Shown here piece after piece: positions 55,025 through 63,687 of a stretch of 64,000 nt of DNA. The DNA is taken from positions 62,001 to 126,000 of the forward strand of contig SBGP01000091.1 of assembly GCA_006226595.1 (NCBI GenBank). Direction: 5' to 3'. Made by a program: the position numbers and the translations under genes. The first letter of the stretch is position 1. Every line of letters begins with the position of its first letter. The notes under the pieces were generated by a model that was not told where the DNA came from, did not search any database, and saw only the letters and a program-made list of their open reading frames with translations. This DNA is from Deltaproteobacteria bacterium (GTDB lineage Bacteria; Myxococcota_A; UBA796; GCA-2862545).

Positions 55025-56695
55025 CTACGGGCAGCTGAAGGTCGGCACACTCGCGATGGTTCCGCCTCCGGCGGTGGCGGCGTCCACGAGCTGGGCGACC
55101 GTGCATCCGGGAAGCTGCGAGTCGTCGACAATGGTGAGGATGCCGTTCAGGCTGGTGAGCTGCGGCGCGTCGAAGGTGCTCACCGCCGGCGTCTGCACCC
55201 CGAGGTCCCCGAGCGAGGTGAGGTCGGCCGCGGTCACCGTGGTCAGCGGCTCGGAGGCCAGGGCCAGCGTCTCGATGCGCGCCACACCTGCGAGATCGGC
55301 GCTGGTGAGCGCCGTGTAGCCGAGCTCGAGCAGCTCCATCTGCGTCGCCCACGGCACCTGCGCCGAGGTGTACGACCCATCGAGCAACGAAGCGCTGGTG
55401 ATCGACCCGTTCGACCCGAGGTCCAGCGCGGCGCCTCCGCGGACGGTGAGCACCGCCGACGAGCGAAGGCTCGGCACCGACACGGACGCGGTGGTCGGCA
55501 CCGTGAAGAACAGCTCCGTGGTCGTGGCGAGCGCGGGGAGCGAGACGTCCCCGTCACTCTCGACGGACACGGATCCGGCGTTGGCGAGAGCCTGGAGGTC
55601 GGCCACGCCGGCCGTCACCTGCACGTGCAGCCGACCGCCGACGTCCCGCAGTGCGGGAAGGAGCACGTCCTGCTCGCTGGCTGCGGTGAGACTCGAGGCG
55701 GTGGTCAACGCGGGCAGACTCACCGAGGTGCGGGTGTGCACGTCGAGGGTGCCGCCGTCGACGAGCGCCGGAAGCAGAAGCTCGTCGATCAGCCCAGTGG
55801 TGACCGAGCCCGCGGCCAGCTTCGGCGCCGACACGGTCACCGCGCCCTGGTAGATGTCGAGATCACCGCTCGCCAGCTCCGGGATCACGAAGCTGTCCGC
55901 CGCAACCCCGAGCGTGAGCAGCTCCACGGTCGCCAGCGACCCCAGGTCCGTCGCCGCATCCACGCGGATGAGCTCGACTCGGGCGCCCTCGGTGAGCTGT
56001 GGCGCGACCAGGTTCGGAACCCTCACGTCGCCGACGGTGGTCAGCAAGGGAAGCGACAGGGCTCGATTGACCTCGACGTCGCGGGCCGACACGAGTGCCG
56101 GGAGCGTGAACAGCGCGGTCTCGGGAAGTCGCATGATGAGCTCGTCGGCGCGCTCGAGCCCATCGAGTGCGGGCAGCTCGTCGACCATCAGCCGAAGGAA
56201 GTCGGCCTCTCGCAGCGACGTAACGTCGGCGGCCGTCGCCTCCACATCGAGCACGCCCACCTCGACGAGCGATGGGAACGCGAAGTCCCGTCCGCGGGCC
56301 TCGATCTCGGCGGCCGCCGTCAGCGACGGCAGGGCCAGCTCGGGCAGGTCGGCGATCACGATCGGCGCGCTGGCGAGCTCGGGAAGCGACACCGACGAGC
56401 CGAGCGACGCGCCGAGGTCCATGGCCTCGACCTCGGCCAGCACGGGAAGATCGAGCTGCACGGACTCGCCGAGCTCGGTGAGCACGAGGGTCTCGACACG
56501 CTCGAGCTCGTCGAGGCGCACCGTGCCGGAAGCGAAGACGAAGAGCGTGCCGGTGAGCGACGTGCAGTGCTCGTCGACGAAGGCCTCGACGTCCTCCGCG
56601 CTCCCGAGGGTGCGGTCGCCGACGCACTCGCCCGGCGGCGCCCCTCGGCAGGCCAACAGGGAGAGCGCGAGGAACAAGGCAGCAGAACGGCGCAT
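55025..56695 (-). CDS. Receptor-L-domain-like repeat lipoprotein
   Basis: A 556-residue lipoprotein (MRRSAALFLALSLLAC; GGAGG before the ATG, TACACT 15 bases upstream). The mature part is made of short leucine-rich repeats such as LERVETLVLTELGESVQLD, LPALVSARDVEVNRALSLP and LPALVDGGTLDVHTRTSVS, like the right-handed beta solenoid of receptor L-domains or fungal Ecm33. The N-terminal CVGDRTLGSAEDVEAFVDEHC fits an L-domain start, and the end (LPGCTVAQLVDAA) carries a Cys. It is a surface-exposed binding protein by inference. Confidence 0.78.
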   Translation of the reverse strand: MRRSAALFLALSLLACRGAPPGECVGDRTLGSAEDVEAFVDEHCTSLTGTLFVFASGTVRLDELERVETLVLTELGESVQLDLPVLAEVEAMDLGASLGSSVSLPELASAPIVIADLPELALPSLTAAAEIEARGRDFAFPSLVEVGVLDVEATAADVTSLREADFLRLMVDELPALDGLERADELIMRLPETALFTLPALVSARDVEVNRALSLPLLTTVGDVRVPNLVAPQLTEGARVELIRVDAATDLGSLATVELLTLGVAADSFVIPELASGDLDIYQGAVTVSAPKLAAGSVTTGLIDELLLPALVDGGTLDVHTRTSVSLPALTTASSLTAASEQDVLLPALRDVGGRLHVQVTAGVADLQALANAGSVSVESDGDVSLPALATTTELFFTVPTTASVSVPSLRSSAVLTVRGGAALDLGSNGSITSASLLDGSYTSAQVPWATQMELLELGYTALTSADLAGVARIETLALASEPLTTVTAADLTSLGDLGVQTPAVSTFDAPQLTSLNGILTIVDDSQLPGCTVAQLVDAATAGGGTIASVPTFSCP

Positions 56696-56727
56696 GGGCC
56701 CTCCGCGGCCAGTGTAGCGAAGCGGGC

Positions 56728-58245
56728 CTAGATCTGCCGGCCCGTGCCTTCCCAGTAGGGATCGCGCAGCAGGCGCTTGCGCAGCTTGCCGTTCTCTTCG
56801 CGGGGCATGGTGTCCACGAAGTCGATGGACTTGGGGCACTTGAAGCCGGCGATGCGCTCGCGGGCCCACGCGAGGATCGACGCCTCGAGGCCGATGTCCT
56901 GGGAGCCCTTCACCTCGATCACCGCCTTGACCTGCTCGCCCCAGTCGTCGTCGGGAATGCCGAACACGGCGACGTCGAGGACCTTGGGGTGCTCCGAGAG
57001 CACGCTCTCGATCTCGGCCGGGTAGATGTTCACGCCGCCGGAGATGATCATGTCGGCCTTGCGGTCACACAGGTAGAGGAAGCCGTCCTCGTCGAGGTAT
57101 CCGGCGTCGCCCACCGTGAAGTAGCCGTCCGTGCGCCAGGCCTTCTCGGTCTTGGCCTTGTCCCGGTGGTACTCGAAGGACTGGGCCATCTTGATGTACA
57201 CCGTGCCGACCTCGTTCGGCGCGAGCTCGTAGCCCTCGTCATCGAAGATCTTGATGTCCGCCGTGGGCCAGGGCTTGCCGACCGAACCGGGGCGCTCGCG
57301 CCAGTCCTTGGGCCCGATGATCGTGCCGCCGCCCTCGCTGGCCGCGTAGTACTCGTACACGCAGTCGCCCCACCACTCGAGCATGGCCTTCTTCACCGGC
57401 TTCGGGCAGGGCGCGGCGCCGTGGACCATGTTCTGCAGGCTGGAGACGTCGTACTTGCCACGGTCCGGGCAGTTGAGCAGCCGGGTGAACTGCGTGGGCA
57501 CCATGTGGGAGTTGGTCACCCGGTACTTCTCGATGCGCTCGAGCATGCCCTCGGGCGTCCACTTGTCCATGATCACGACCTGGTGGCCGAGGTGGAGGGT
57601 GGAGCTCGCGAAGTACAGCACGGCGGTGTGGTACAGCGGCGACACCACGAGGTGAACGCCCTCGTTGGGCTTCATCGTGTACACCATCATGAACATGGCG
57701 TAGCCGCTGGCGACCGGCTCGGGAGGGGCCTTGGCGAGCGGGCGCCGCACGCCCTTGGGCTTGCCGGTGGTCCCGCTGGTGTAGGTCATCGTCGCCCCGG
57801 CCCAGCGCTCCTCGGGAGGCTCGGTGGACCCGGTCTTCAGCGACTCGTAGGCCTCGTCCCCCTCGCCGCCGATGATCAGGACCTTCGCGGCGGTCCCACG
57901 CGCCTTGTCGGCGAGCTTCGGGGTGGTCACGACCACCTTGGCCCGGCTGTCCTCGAGGATGTAGCCGAGCTCGGGCTTGGTGAGGTGCCAGGACGCGGGC
58001 ACGAGGTACACGCCGATCTGCTGGGTCGCGAGCGCGAGCTCGAGGATCTCCACGCAGTTGCGGGTGCAGTACGCGAGGGCATCGCCATGCTCGAGGCCCA
58101 TGGCCTGGAGGTTGCGGGCGATCTGGTTCGCACGGTCCTGGAGTTCGCCGACCGTGTGCTCCCCGTACTCGGGGTCGATGACGGCGACGCGGTCGCGGTC
58201 GGTGCGGGCCCAGAAGGCGAAGGTGGGGAGGTTGCTCATGTCCAT
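56728..58245 (-). CDS. Acyl-CoA synthetase (AMP-dependent)
   Basis: A 505-residue adenylate-forming ligase that joins fatty or other carboxylic acids to CoA. It carries TMTYTSGTTGKPKGV (P-loop), the YYAASEGGGTI site, DGYFTVGDAGYLDEDG, LCDRKADMIISGG and the catalytic Lys region PREENGKLRKR. No signal peptide. It lies on the same strand as the enoyl-CoA hydratase, 116 bases apart, and probably shares the lipid-degradation role suggested by the operator palindromes. Confidence 0.9.
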   Translation of the reverse strand: MDMSNLPTFAFWARTDRDRVAVIDPEYGEHTVGELQDRANQIARNLQAMGLEHGDALAYCTRNCVEILELALATQQIGVYLVPASWHLTKPELGYILEDSRAKVVVTTPKLADKARGTAAKVLIIGGEGDEAYESLKTGSTEPPEERWAGATMTYTSGTTGKPKGVRRPLAKAPPEPVASGYAMFMMVYTMKPNEGVHLVVSPLYHTAVLYFASSTLHLGHQVVIMDKWTPEGMLERIEKYRVTNSHMVPTQFTRLLNCPDRGKYDVSSLQNMVHGAAPCPKPVKKAMLEWWGDCVYEYYAASEGGGTIIGPKDWRERPGSVGKPWPTADIKIFDDEGYELAPNEVGTVYIKMAQSFEYHRDKAKTEKAWRTDGYFTVGDAGYLDEDGFLYLCDRKADMIISGGVNIYPAEIESVLSEHPKVLDVAVFGIPDDDWGEQVKAVIEVKGSQDIGLEASILAWARERIAGFKCPKSIDFVDTMPREENGKLRKRLLRDPYWEGTGRQI

Positions 58246-58361
58246 CGTGGGCTCCGAAGGGCGCTGACAGCAGGGCGCGGTTCAGGGAATGGCGGAGGCG
58301 ACGTGTCGGGCACGGTCGGGGGGGGGAGCCCTCCGCGAAGGCGGAGGGTCGACCGATGCGA

Positions 58362-59156
58362 TCAACGGGCCTTGAACTCGGGGGTGCGGCGCTCGGCGAA
58401 GGCCTTCGGGCCCTCCTTCGCGTCTTCCGAGGCGAAGACCGGCTGGCCGACCTTGAGCTCGTTGCGAAGGCCGTCTTCCTCGGAGAGGTCGGCGGACTCG
58501 ACGACGGAACGCTTGATGGCCTGGACGGCGAGCGGTCCATTGGCGGCGATCTGCTCGGCGATTTCGCGAGCGTGGCCCAGCGCCTGCCCATCGTCGACGA
58601 CCCGGCCGATCAGCCCGTAGGAGAGCGCTTCCTCGGCGGAGATGCGGCGAGCGGTGAGCAGCATGTCCATGGCGAGCGTGTACGGGATCTGGCGCTGCAG
58701 GCGCACGGTGGAGCCGCCGAGGGGAAACAGGCCGTACTTGGCCTCGGTCAGTCCGAAGGTGGCGCCGCGACCGGCGACGCGAATGTCGGTGGCCTGGAGG
58801 ATCTCGGTGCCGCCCCCGAGCGCGAAGCCCTCGACCGCCGCGATGAGCGGCTTCTGCAGGCGGTAGTGGCGGAGCATCGCCTTCCAGTGGAGCTCCGGGT
58901 CCTCGCGGAAGCGCGCGTGCCAGGGGTTGTCCGACTGGTCGCTGTGCATGAGCTTGAGGTCGGCGCCCGCACAGAACGTGCCGCCGGTGCCGGTGAGGAT
59001 GGCGACGCGGATGTGCGGGTCGTTGTCGATCATCTGCCAGGCGTCCCACATCCGCGCGAGGGTCTCGAGGCTCCACGCGTTGCGGGCCTCGGGGCGGTTG
59101 AAGGTGACGGTGACGACGTGTCCCTCGCGCTCGACGAGAAGATGGGGTTCGCTCAA
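58362..59156 (-). CDS. Enoyl-CoA hydratase/isomerase
   Basis: A 264-residue crotonase-fold protein for the second step of beta-oxidation or a related reaction. It has GTFCAGADL and IAAVEGFALGGGTEI, and KYGLFPLGGS. The start is TTG 59156, supported by GGAGGAATCC directly before it. The residue after GLF (Pro-Leu-Gly) is consistent with a hydratase but I cannot settle the substrate. It is preceded by two operator-like palindromes. Confidence 0.9.
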   Translation of the reverse strand: MSEPHLLVEREGHVVTVTFNRPEARNAWSLETLARMWDAWQMIDNDPHIRVAILTGTGGTFCAGADLKLMHSDQSDNPWHARFREDPELHWKAMLRHYRLQKPLIAAVEGFALGGGTEILQATDIRVAGRGATFGLTEAKYGLFPLGGSTVRLQRQIPYTLAMDMLLTARRISAEEALSYGLIGRVVDDGQALGHAREIAEQIAANGPLAVQAIKRSVVESADLSEEDGLRNELKVGQPVFASEDAKEGPKAFAERRTPEFKAR

Positions 59157-59176
59157 GGATTCCTCCGCGCGGGAAG

Positions 59177-59190
59177 TAGAACATGTTCTA
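59177..59190. promoter_or_regulatory. KstR-like operator palindrome 1
   Basis: TAGAACATGTTCTA is a perfect 14-base palindrome in the region upstream of the enoyl-CoA hydratase start. It fits the TNNAAC-NN-GTTNNA pattern known for KstR, a TetR-family repressor of sterol and lipid degradation. Confidence 0.65.
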
Positions 59191-59211
59191 CCCGAAGCAT
59201 CCAGACGGAAA

Positions 59212-59225
59212 TAGAACGTGTTCTA
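59212..59225. promoter_or_regulatory. KstR-like operator palindrome 2
   Basis: TAGAACGTGTTCTA lies 35 bases from the first site, centre to centre, and keeps the same TAGAAC and GTTCTA half-sites. Two such sites upstream of the hydratase suggest cooperative repression. No TetR gene lies in the window. Confidence 0.65.
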
Positions 59226-59271
59226 GTTTTTGGGCACGAGGGCGGCGTTCGAGCCGCTTTTCGAACAGGGC

Positions 59272-59317
59272 TCTGACCCCACCCAGGGGTCAGACCCCTC
59301 CCCGGGGTCAGACCCCT
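59272..59317. repeat. GGGGTCAGACCCCT inverted/direct repeat
   Basis: TCTGACCCC and GGGGTCAGA pair as a perfect 9-bp stem at 59272-59294, and GGGGTCAGACCCCT occurs twice in direct order (59286-59299 and 59304-59317). It could be a terminator or a REP-like extragenic element. Confidence 0.55.
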
Positions 59318-59534
59318 TCGGATCCGCTCCGTAAGCCCTTCTACAGAGACGACGCGCGCGCACGACACGGACGCGAGCCGGGCGAGACACACGGGATTTC
59401 CTCCCAAAATCCAGTCGCGTGGCCCGATTCCTGCATGCCTCGCCTCACGGGCTTGGCAGAGTCTTCGCAAGTCGAGCCGCTCCGCAGGGGAACCTGGCGT
59501 GGAGCCCTGTGTCAGCGATCCGCGGAGGCCGCCC

Positions 59535-60722
59535 ATGCTGTATCTGCTGCTGTCCGTCGCACTCGCCTGGACCGTCGAGGTCGAGGAGCGCGTGCACGTC
59601 AGCGAGCTCGACCTGTGGACCTCGGAGATCCCCAGCCTCGCGCTCGATGGGGACGGCCAGCCGTGGCTCGGGTACACCACTCGCTACGAAGGCGAGCGCT
59701 ACGCCACCTGCGGGGTCGCCTCCCGCGGGCATCGAGGCTGGGACCTTCGCAAGGACCTGCTGGAGTCCTGCCACCGGGCGGTGGTGGCCGCCGACGACAA
59801 CGGCCACATCGTCGTCTTCGGATCGGCGGCGAACACCCGCGTCCTGCACGCCGACGAGGGCTTCCAGCTCGCCGCTACCCTCGACGGCTACGTGCGTGCG
59901 GCCCCCAGCGCCAGCGTGGCCTGGGCCATCGACGACGGCTTCTGGGTGCGCCACCGCTACGTTGACGGCCGCTGGGTCCGCGAGTCCACGGGCGAGCGGG
60001 ACCTCAACAAGGGCCACGAGAACGCCATCACCGCGTCCGGGATCCTGCTGCGCACCCAGGTGACCGGCGAGGGCTGGCACGGCTACAGCCTGGTCGCGCC
60101 CGACAACCACACGCTGGTCCTAGCGACCGACGAGCACTTCGTGGCTCGCGCCGTCGAGGTCGACGGCACCCTCGTCACCGCACTCCAGATGAACGCGGGC
60201 GGCGGGCCAGCGCCCGCCTCGCCCATCGTCGTCCACCGCTTCACGGGCACCCCCCTGCCCTACCCTCGTCACGACGAGAAGCTCGAAGGCGCCGAGGTCC
60301 TCGCCACCACCACCGCGAACCCGCCATCCTGCCCCATCGAGGGCAGCCGCTGCGCGGAGACCGGCACGCGGAGCCTGTTGCTGGGACTCACCCCTCGCGG
60401 CGACGCGCTGATCGCCGAGCAGACCGTCGCCGTCGAGTACCACCGCAAGTGCGACGTCGTGGGCAAGCGCCACCCCACCGGCCCACCGGGAAGCACCTAC
60501 CAGCCCCCACCCTGCCTGCGGCTCGGCGGCTGGCACGAACGCTATGCGGTCGGCGAGGTGCGGTCCGCCTCCCTGCGTATCGGCGAGGCCCGGGTCCCCC
60601 TGGCCGTCATGCCCGGAAAGGACATCGCCAGCGCCGAGCACGACGGGGTGCTTCACCTGGCCTGGTACGAGGAGAGCGCCTCAGGCGTCGACATCCGCTA
60701 CGTGCGGCTTCGCCGGGACTGA
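59535..60722 (+). CDS. Secreted beta-propeller-like protein
   Basis: A 395-residue protein after GGAGG. MLYLLLSVALAWT is a signal peptide. The rest has repeats reminiscent of sialidase/BNR blades: DGDGQPWLGYTTRYEG, DDNGHIVVFGSA and, near the end, HDGVLHLAWYEESASGVDI. Pairs of Cys (SRCAET, PSCPIE, RKCDVV, PPCLRL) suggest disulfides. It is exported to the periplasm or beyond; no catalytic residues are recognisable. Confidence 0.72.
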   Translation: MLYLLLSVALAWTVEVEERVHVSELDLWTSEIPSLALDGDGQPWLGYTTRYEGERYATCGVASRGHRGWDLRKDLLESCHRAVVAADDNGHIVVFGSAANTRVLHADEGFQLAATLDGYVRAAPSASVAWAIDDGFWVRHRYVDGRWVRESTGERDLNKGHENAITASGILLRTQVTGEGWHGYSLVAPDNHTLVLATDEHFVARAVEVDGTLVTALQMNAGGGPAPASPIVVHRFTGTPLPYPRHDEKLEGAEVLATTTANPPSCPIEGSRCAETGTRSLLLGLTPRGDALIAEQTVAVEYHRKCDVVGKRHPTGPPGSTYQPPPCLRLGGWHERYAVGEVRSASLRIGEARVPLAVMPGKDIASAEHDGVLHLAWYEESASGVDIRYVRLRRD

Positions 60723-60728
60723 GCACGA

Positions 60729-60757
60729 AGGCCCGGAGAGCCGTGCTCCCCGGGCCT
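60729..60757. terminator. Bidirectional hairpin between convergent genes
   Basis: AGGCCCGG and CCGGGCCT form a perfect stem in the 53 bases between the genes ending at 60722 and 60776, the usual place for a shared terminator. No T-tract is seen. Confidence 0.5.
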
Positions 60758-60775
60758 CGCTTCACCAGCGGTCGA

Positions 60776-62080
60776 CTAGTAGACGACCTGGCTGCTCGGG
60801 CACGCGGCCTCGAACGCGGCCACGTCCTGGCAGGCCTCGGGCGTCGGCGCGTTGATGGTCGGCATGCAGTTGAGCGTCTCGGGGCACTCGCAGCCGCAGC
60901 CACACTCGTTCGAGAACGCACCCTGGCCGGGCTCGCAGGTGTAGCGGAGCACCGCGCACTGGTCCGGATCCTCGGACACGTAGGTCGCGTCGAGGCCGGT
61001 CTCGCAGACGTCGATCGGGCCGGTGGTCCACTCGCAGGTGAACGTGTCGGAGCAGGTCCAGCTGCCGACGGTCATGATGTGCGGCACGTTCTGGCAGTCC
61101 ACGGCGGCGGTCTCGTCGGAGCCACACCAGTCCTGCGTGTGGCAGACACCGGCGTTGTCCGCGATGTCGCCCTGCATCCACTCCTTGCACTCCAGGCCCT
61201 CGTCGCACTGCAGCCACGCGATGCCACCACAGGTAGCGCCGACGCCGACGCCCCACTCGTAGGTGACCTCCGCGCGGCCCTGCTGGTAGCCGTACGCGCG
61301 CATCTGCAGGTCGCTGCTCACGACGCCGGAGATCTCGATCTTCTCGTGACCCCAGTTGCCGTCGATGCCGTTGTAGCCGGAGTACGAGATGGTCATGCCG
61401 CCGTACTCGACGCTCTCGGCGCTCGAGCCGGAGAGCAGGCCGTTCGGCCACGCGACGATCGCGGTCTCGCCGTCCCACAGCTGCACGTCCACGTCCGCAC
61501 CGGCGTACGCGTCGAGCTCGATGGCGACGTTGGTCTTGCCGACCGGGATGTCGCCGACCACCACGGAGTCGCGGTAGGCGATGGCCTGCTGGAACGCGCC
61601 GTCACCGGTCTCGTTGCAGGTGTTCACCGGGTTGAAGCGGTAGCTCACCGTGGCCGCGCCCGAGGCGTAGCCGTAGGCACGCATCTCGACCTCACGGGTG
61701 GTCGCGCCGTTGATGCGGATCCACTCGTTGCCGTAGGTGTCGCTGGTCTGGCCGCCGTTGTAGCCGGAGTAGCAGAAGGACAGGCCCTCGAAGGAGCCGC
61801 AGGACTCGCTGGCACCGGAGAGGATGCCGTTGGGCCAGGCGATGAGCTCGGTGCCCGTCGCGACGTCGATCAGCTGAACGTCCACGTCCACGTCGGACGC
61901 GAGCAGGATCTCCACGTCGCGCTTGCCGGTGGGAACGACGCCGACAGAGCTGGTCGAGCGGTAGGGAATGGTCTGGGTGAACGCACCCTCGCCCGCATCA
62001 CAGTCCGCGCCCCAGTCGAAGCCGTTGGCGGAAGCAGGAAGGGCGAGCACGAGCCCGAAGGCCGCAATCAGAAAACGCAT
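60776..62080 (-). CDS. Secreted Cys-rich protein with duplicated beta domain
   Basis: A 434-residue protein; MRFLIAAFGLVLALPASA is a signal peptide, GAGG precedes the ATG. Two similar domains follow: residues about 35-150 and 160-275 share IPYRSTSSVG/IAYRDSVVVG, TGKRDVEILLASDVDVDVQL/VGKTNVAIELDAYAGADVDV, AWPNGILSG/AWPNGLLSG, CYSGYNG/SYSGYNG and MRAYGYASG/MRAYGYQQG. They resemble PPC-like sandwiches. The last 140 residues have many Cys (SNECGCGCECPET) and may form a disulfide-rich knot. No enzyme motif is visible. Confidence 0.78.
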   Translation of the reverse strand: MRFLIAAFGLVLALPASANGFDWGADCDAGEGAFTQTIPYRSTSSVGVVPTGKRDVEILLASDVDVDVQLIDVATGTELIAWPNGILSGASESCGSFEGLSFCYSGYNGGQTSDTYGNEWIRINGATTREVEMRAYGYASGAATVSYRFNPVNTCNETGDGAFQQAIAYRDSVVVGDIPVGKTNVAIELDAYAGADVDVQLWDGETAIVAWPNGLLSGSSAESVEYGGMTISYSGYNGIDGNWGHEKIEISGVVSSDLQMRAYGYQQGRAEVTYEWGVGVGATCGGIAWLQCDEGLECKEWMQGDIADNAGVCHTQDWCGSDETAAVDCQNVPHIMTVGSWTCSDTFTCEWTTGPIDVCETGLDATYVSEDPDQCAVLRYTCEPGQGAFSNECGCGCECPETLNCMPTINAPTPEACQDVAAFEAACPSSQVVY

Positions 62081-62311
62081 GGGAACCTCGGCGGCCGCAC
62101 GGGGGGCCGCTCGTCGTGTGGGAGCCAGGGCACAACGTCCCCGGACAGGCCGCCGCGTCTATGGAGGCCCCCGTTCCCTGTCAAGCGCATGACAACCGTC
62201 AGGAAATGCCGCGCGGAGGCTGATCTCCGCGAATGCGCTCGCTCAGCGGCACCGTCCGCTTGTGGCAGTTCGGCAACCACACGTGGCGAGCCCCCCTGTG
62301 GGGCCGCCTGC

Positions 62312-62716
62312 CTAGAACAGGTTCTGGCCCGGGATCTGCGTCGCCTGCGCCATCCACGCGGTCCACTGCGCCTCGTCGAGCGCCTCGCCCTCGTAGATGT
62401 GCAGGTACCGGGCCCGTGGCGCCTTGGCCTCGACAGGCGGCAGCGGATCCAGCTCGTCCCCGTTGAGGAAGCTCACTTTCACGTACTTGGTGAGGCAGTG
62501 GAACCCGAGGAACCACCCCTGCCCTTCGAGCCCGTAGAAGGGCGTGTTCCAGCGCACGGCCTTGATCACGTCGGGCACCTGCGCGGTGATCAGCGCGTCG
62601 ATCGCACGCCCCACGTCCTGCTTCCATCCGGGCATCGCATCCAGATAGGCCTGCACGACCTCGTCACCATCACCCTTCGCAATCTGGGGGTTGCCGCCGC
62701 TCAGCAGCCTGGCCAT
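62312..62716 (-). CDS. DUF1801 (YdhG-like) protein
   Basis: A 134-residue cytosolic protein matching DUF1801: IDALITAQVPDVIKAVRWNTPFYGLEGQGWF, FHCLTKYVKVSFLNG and YLHIYEGEALDEAQ. Its biochemical role is not established. ATG 62716 has GGAGG four bases upstream and a TATGCT box 17 bases further (62734-62739); the in-frame extension to 62887 is not supported. Confidence 0.85.
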   Translation of the reverse strand: MARLLSGGNPQIAKGDGDEVVQAYLDAMPGWKQDVGRAIDALITAQVPDVIKAVRWNTPFYGLEGQGWFLGFHCLTKYVKVSFLNGDELDPLPPVEAKAPRARYLHIYEGEALDEAQWTAWMAQATQIPGQNLF

Positions 62717-62898
62717 CGGGCCTCCATGCCCAGAGCATAGCCTCCGGCGCCATCTCGGTGGGCCACTCTTCGGAGATGTGCTGTTCATCGGCATGTCCGC
62801 GAAAGTTCGAGAAAAATCGCGGTCGATGTCGATCGCGGGACCGGCCATCCGTCGTGTGGATGAACCCCGGGCAACCCGCCCCCACACCGGAGTCCTCC

Positions 62899-63645
62899 AT
62901 GGCCTACCTCAACAACCAATTCTGCTGGCACGGCGTCATCTCCACCGACACCGAGGCTGCCGCCTCGTTCTACACGAAGGTCCTCGGCTGGGAGGTCCAG
63001 ACCGCACCCATGGGCGATGGCGAGGCCACGATGTTCGCGGCGGCCGGCGTGCCCCGCGCCCACCTCGGCACCCCGCAGGCGGAGGGCGTGCCGTCGCACT
63101 GGGACAACTACCTGCGCGTGGACGACGTGGACGCCCGCACCGCGGCGGCCCTCACCCACGGAGGCACCCTGCTCGTGCCGCCCACCGACATCCCTCCCGG
63201 TCGCTTCTCGGTCGTGGCCTCGCCGAGTGGCGCCGCCATCTCGCTGTTCCACGAAGCCGACGAGGGCACCGCCGCCAACGCACCCGACGGCCAGGGCGCC
63301 ATCCACTGGGTCGAGCTGCACTCGCACGACCTCACCGCCGACATCGCGTGGCTCGAGGCGACGCTCGGCTTCACCACCGAGACCATGCAGATGCCCGACG
63401 GGCCCTACCTGATCCTCAAGGACGGCGCGGACATGGTCGGCGGCGCGATGCCCGCGGCGAACCCGCAGGCGCCGAGCATGTGGCTGACCTGGGTACACGT
63501 GGCCGACGTCGATGCGGCCGTCGAGCGCGTCGGTGACCACGGGGGCGCCGTGCACTCCGAGCTCATCGACGTGCCCGGCGTCGGACGCATGGCGGTGGTC
63601 GGCGACAGCACGGGCGGCGTGTTCGGCATCATCACGCCGAGCTGA
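62899..63645 (+). CDS. VOC-superfamily (glyoxalase-like) protein with two modules
   Basis: A 248-residue protein with two vicinal-oxygen-chelate modules: residues about 8-125 (FCWHGVISTDTEAAASFYTKVLGW ... AAISLFHEAD) and 130-248 (IHWVELHSHDLTADIAWLEATLGF ... GGVFGIITPS). The family includes glyoxalases, dioxygenases and antibiotic-binding proteins. The CFP-30B-like pattern suggests a two-module enzyme of unknown substrate. The start follows GGAG. Confidence 0.85.
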   Translation: MAYLNNQFCWHGVISTDTEAAASFYTKVLGWEVQTAPMGDGEATMFAAAGVPRAHLGTPQAEGVPSHWDNYLRVDDVDARTAAALTHGGTLLVPPTDIPPGRFSVVASPSGAAISLFHEADEGTAANAPDGQGAIHWVELHSHDLTADIAWLEATLGFTTETMQMPDGPYLILKDGADMVGGAMPAANPQAPSMWLTWVHVADVDAAVERVGDHGGAVHSELIDVPGVGRMAVVGDSTGGVFGIITPS

Positions 63646-63654
63646 GCCCGCGAA

Positions 63655-63679
63655 CGGCGCCTCCGCGGTGGAGGCGCCG
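63655..63679. terminator. Perfect hairpin between convergent genes
   Basis: CGGCGCCTCC and GGAGGCGCCG make a perfect 10-bp stem with a five-base loop in the 42 bases between stops at 63645 and 63688. It could terminate transcription in both directions. Confidence 0.6.
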
Positions 63680-63687
63680 AGCCTTCG

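Noticed and set aside
53786-56731. A 981-codon plus-strand ORF over the AgpS-like and L-domain genes
   Set aside because: Out of frame or antisense with respect to genes with clear motifs; its sequence is Arg/Gly/His-rich shadow.
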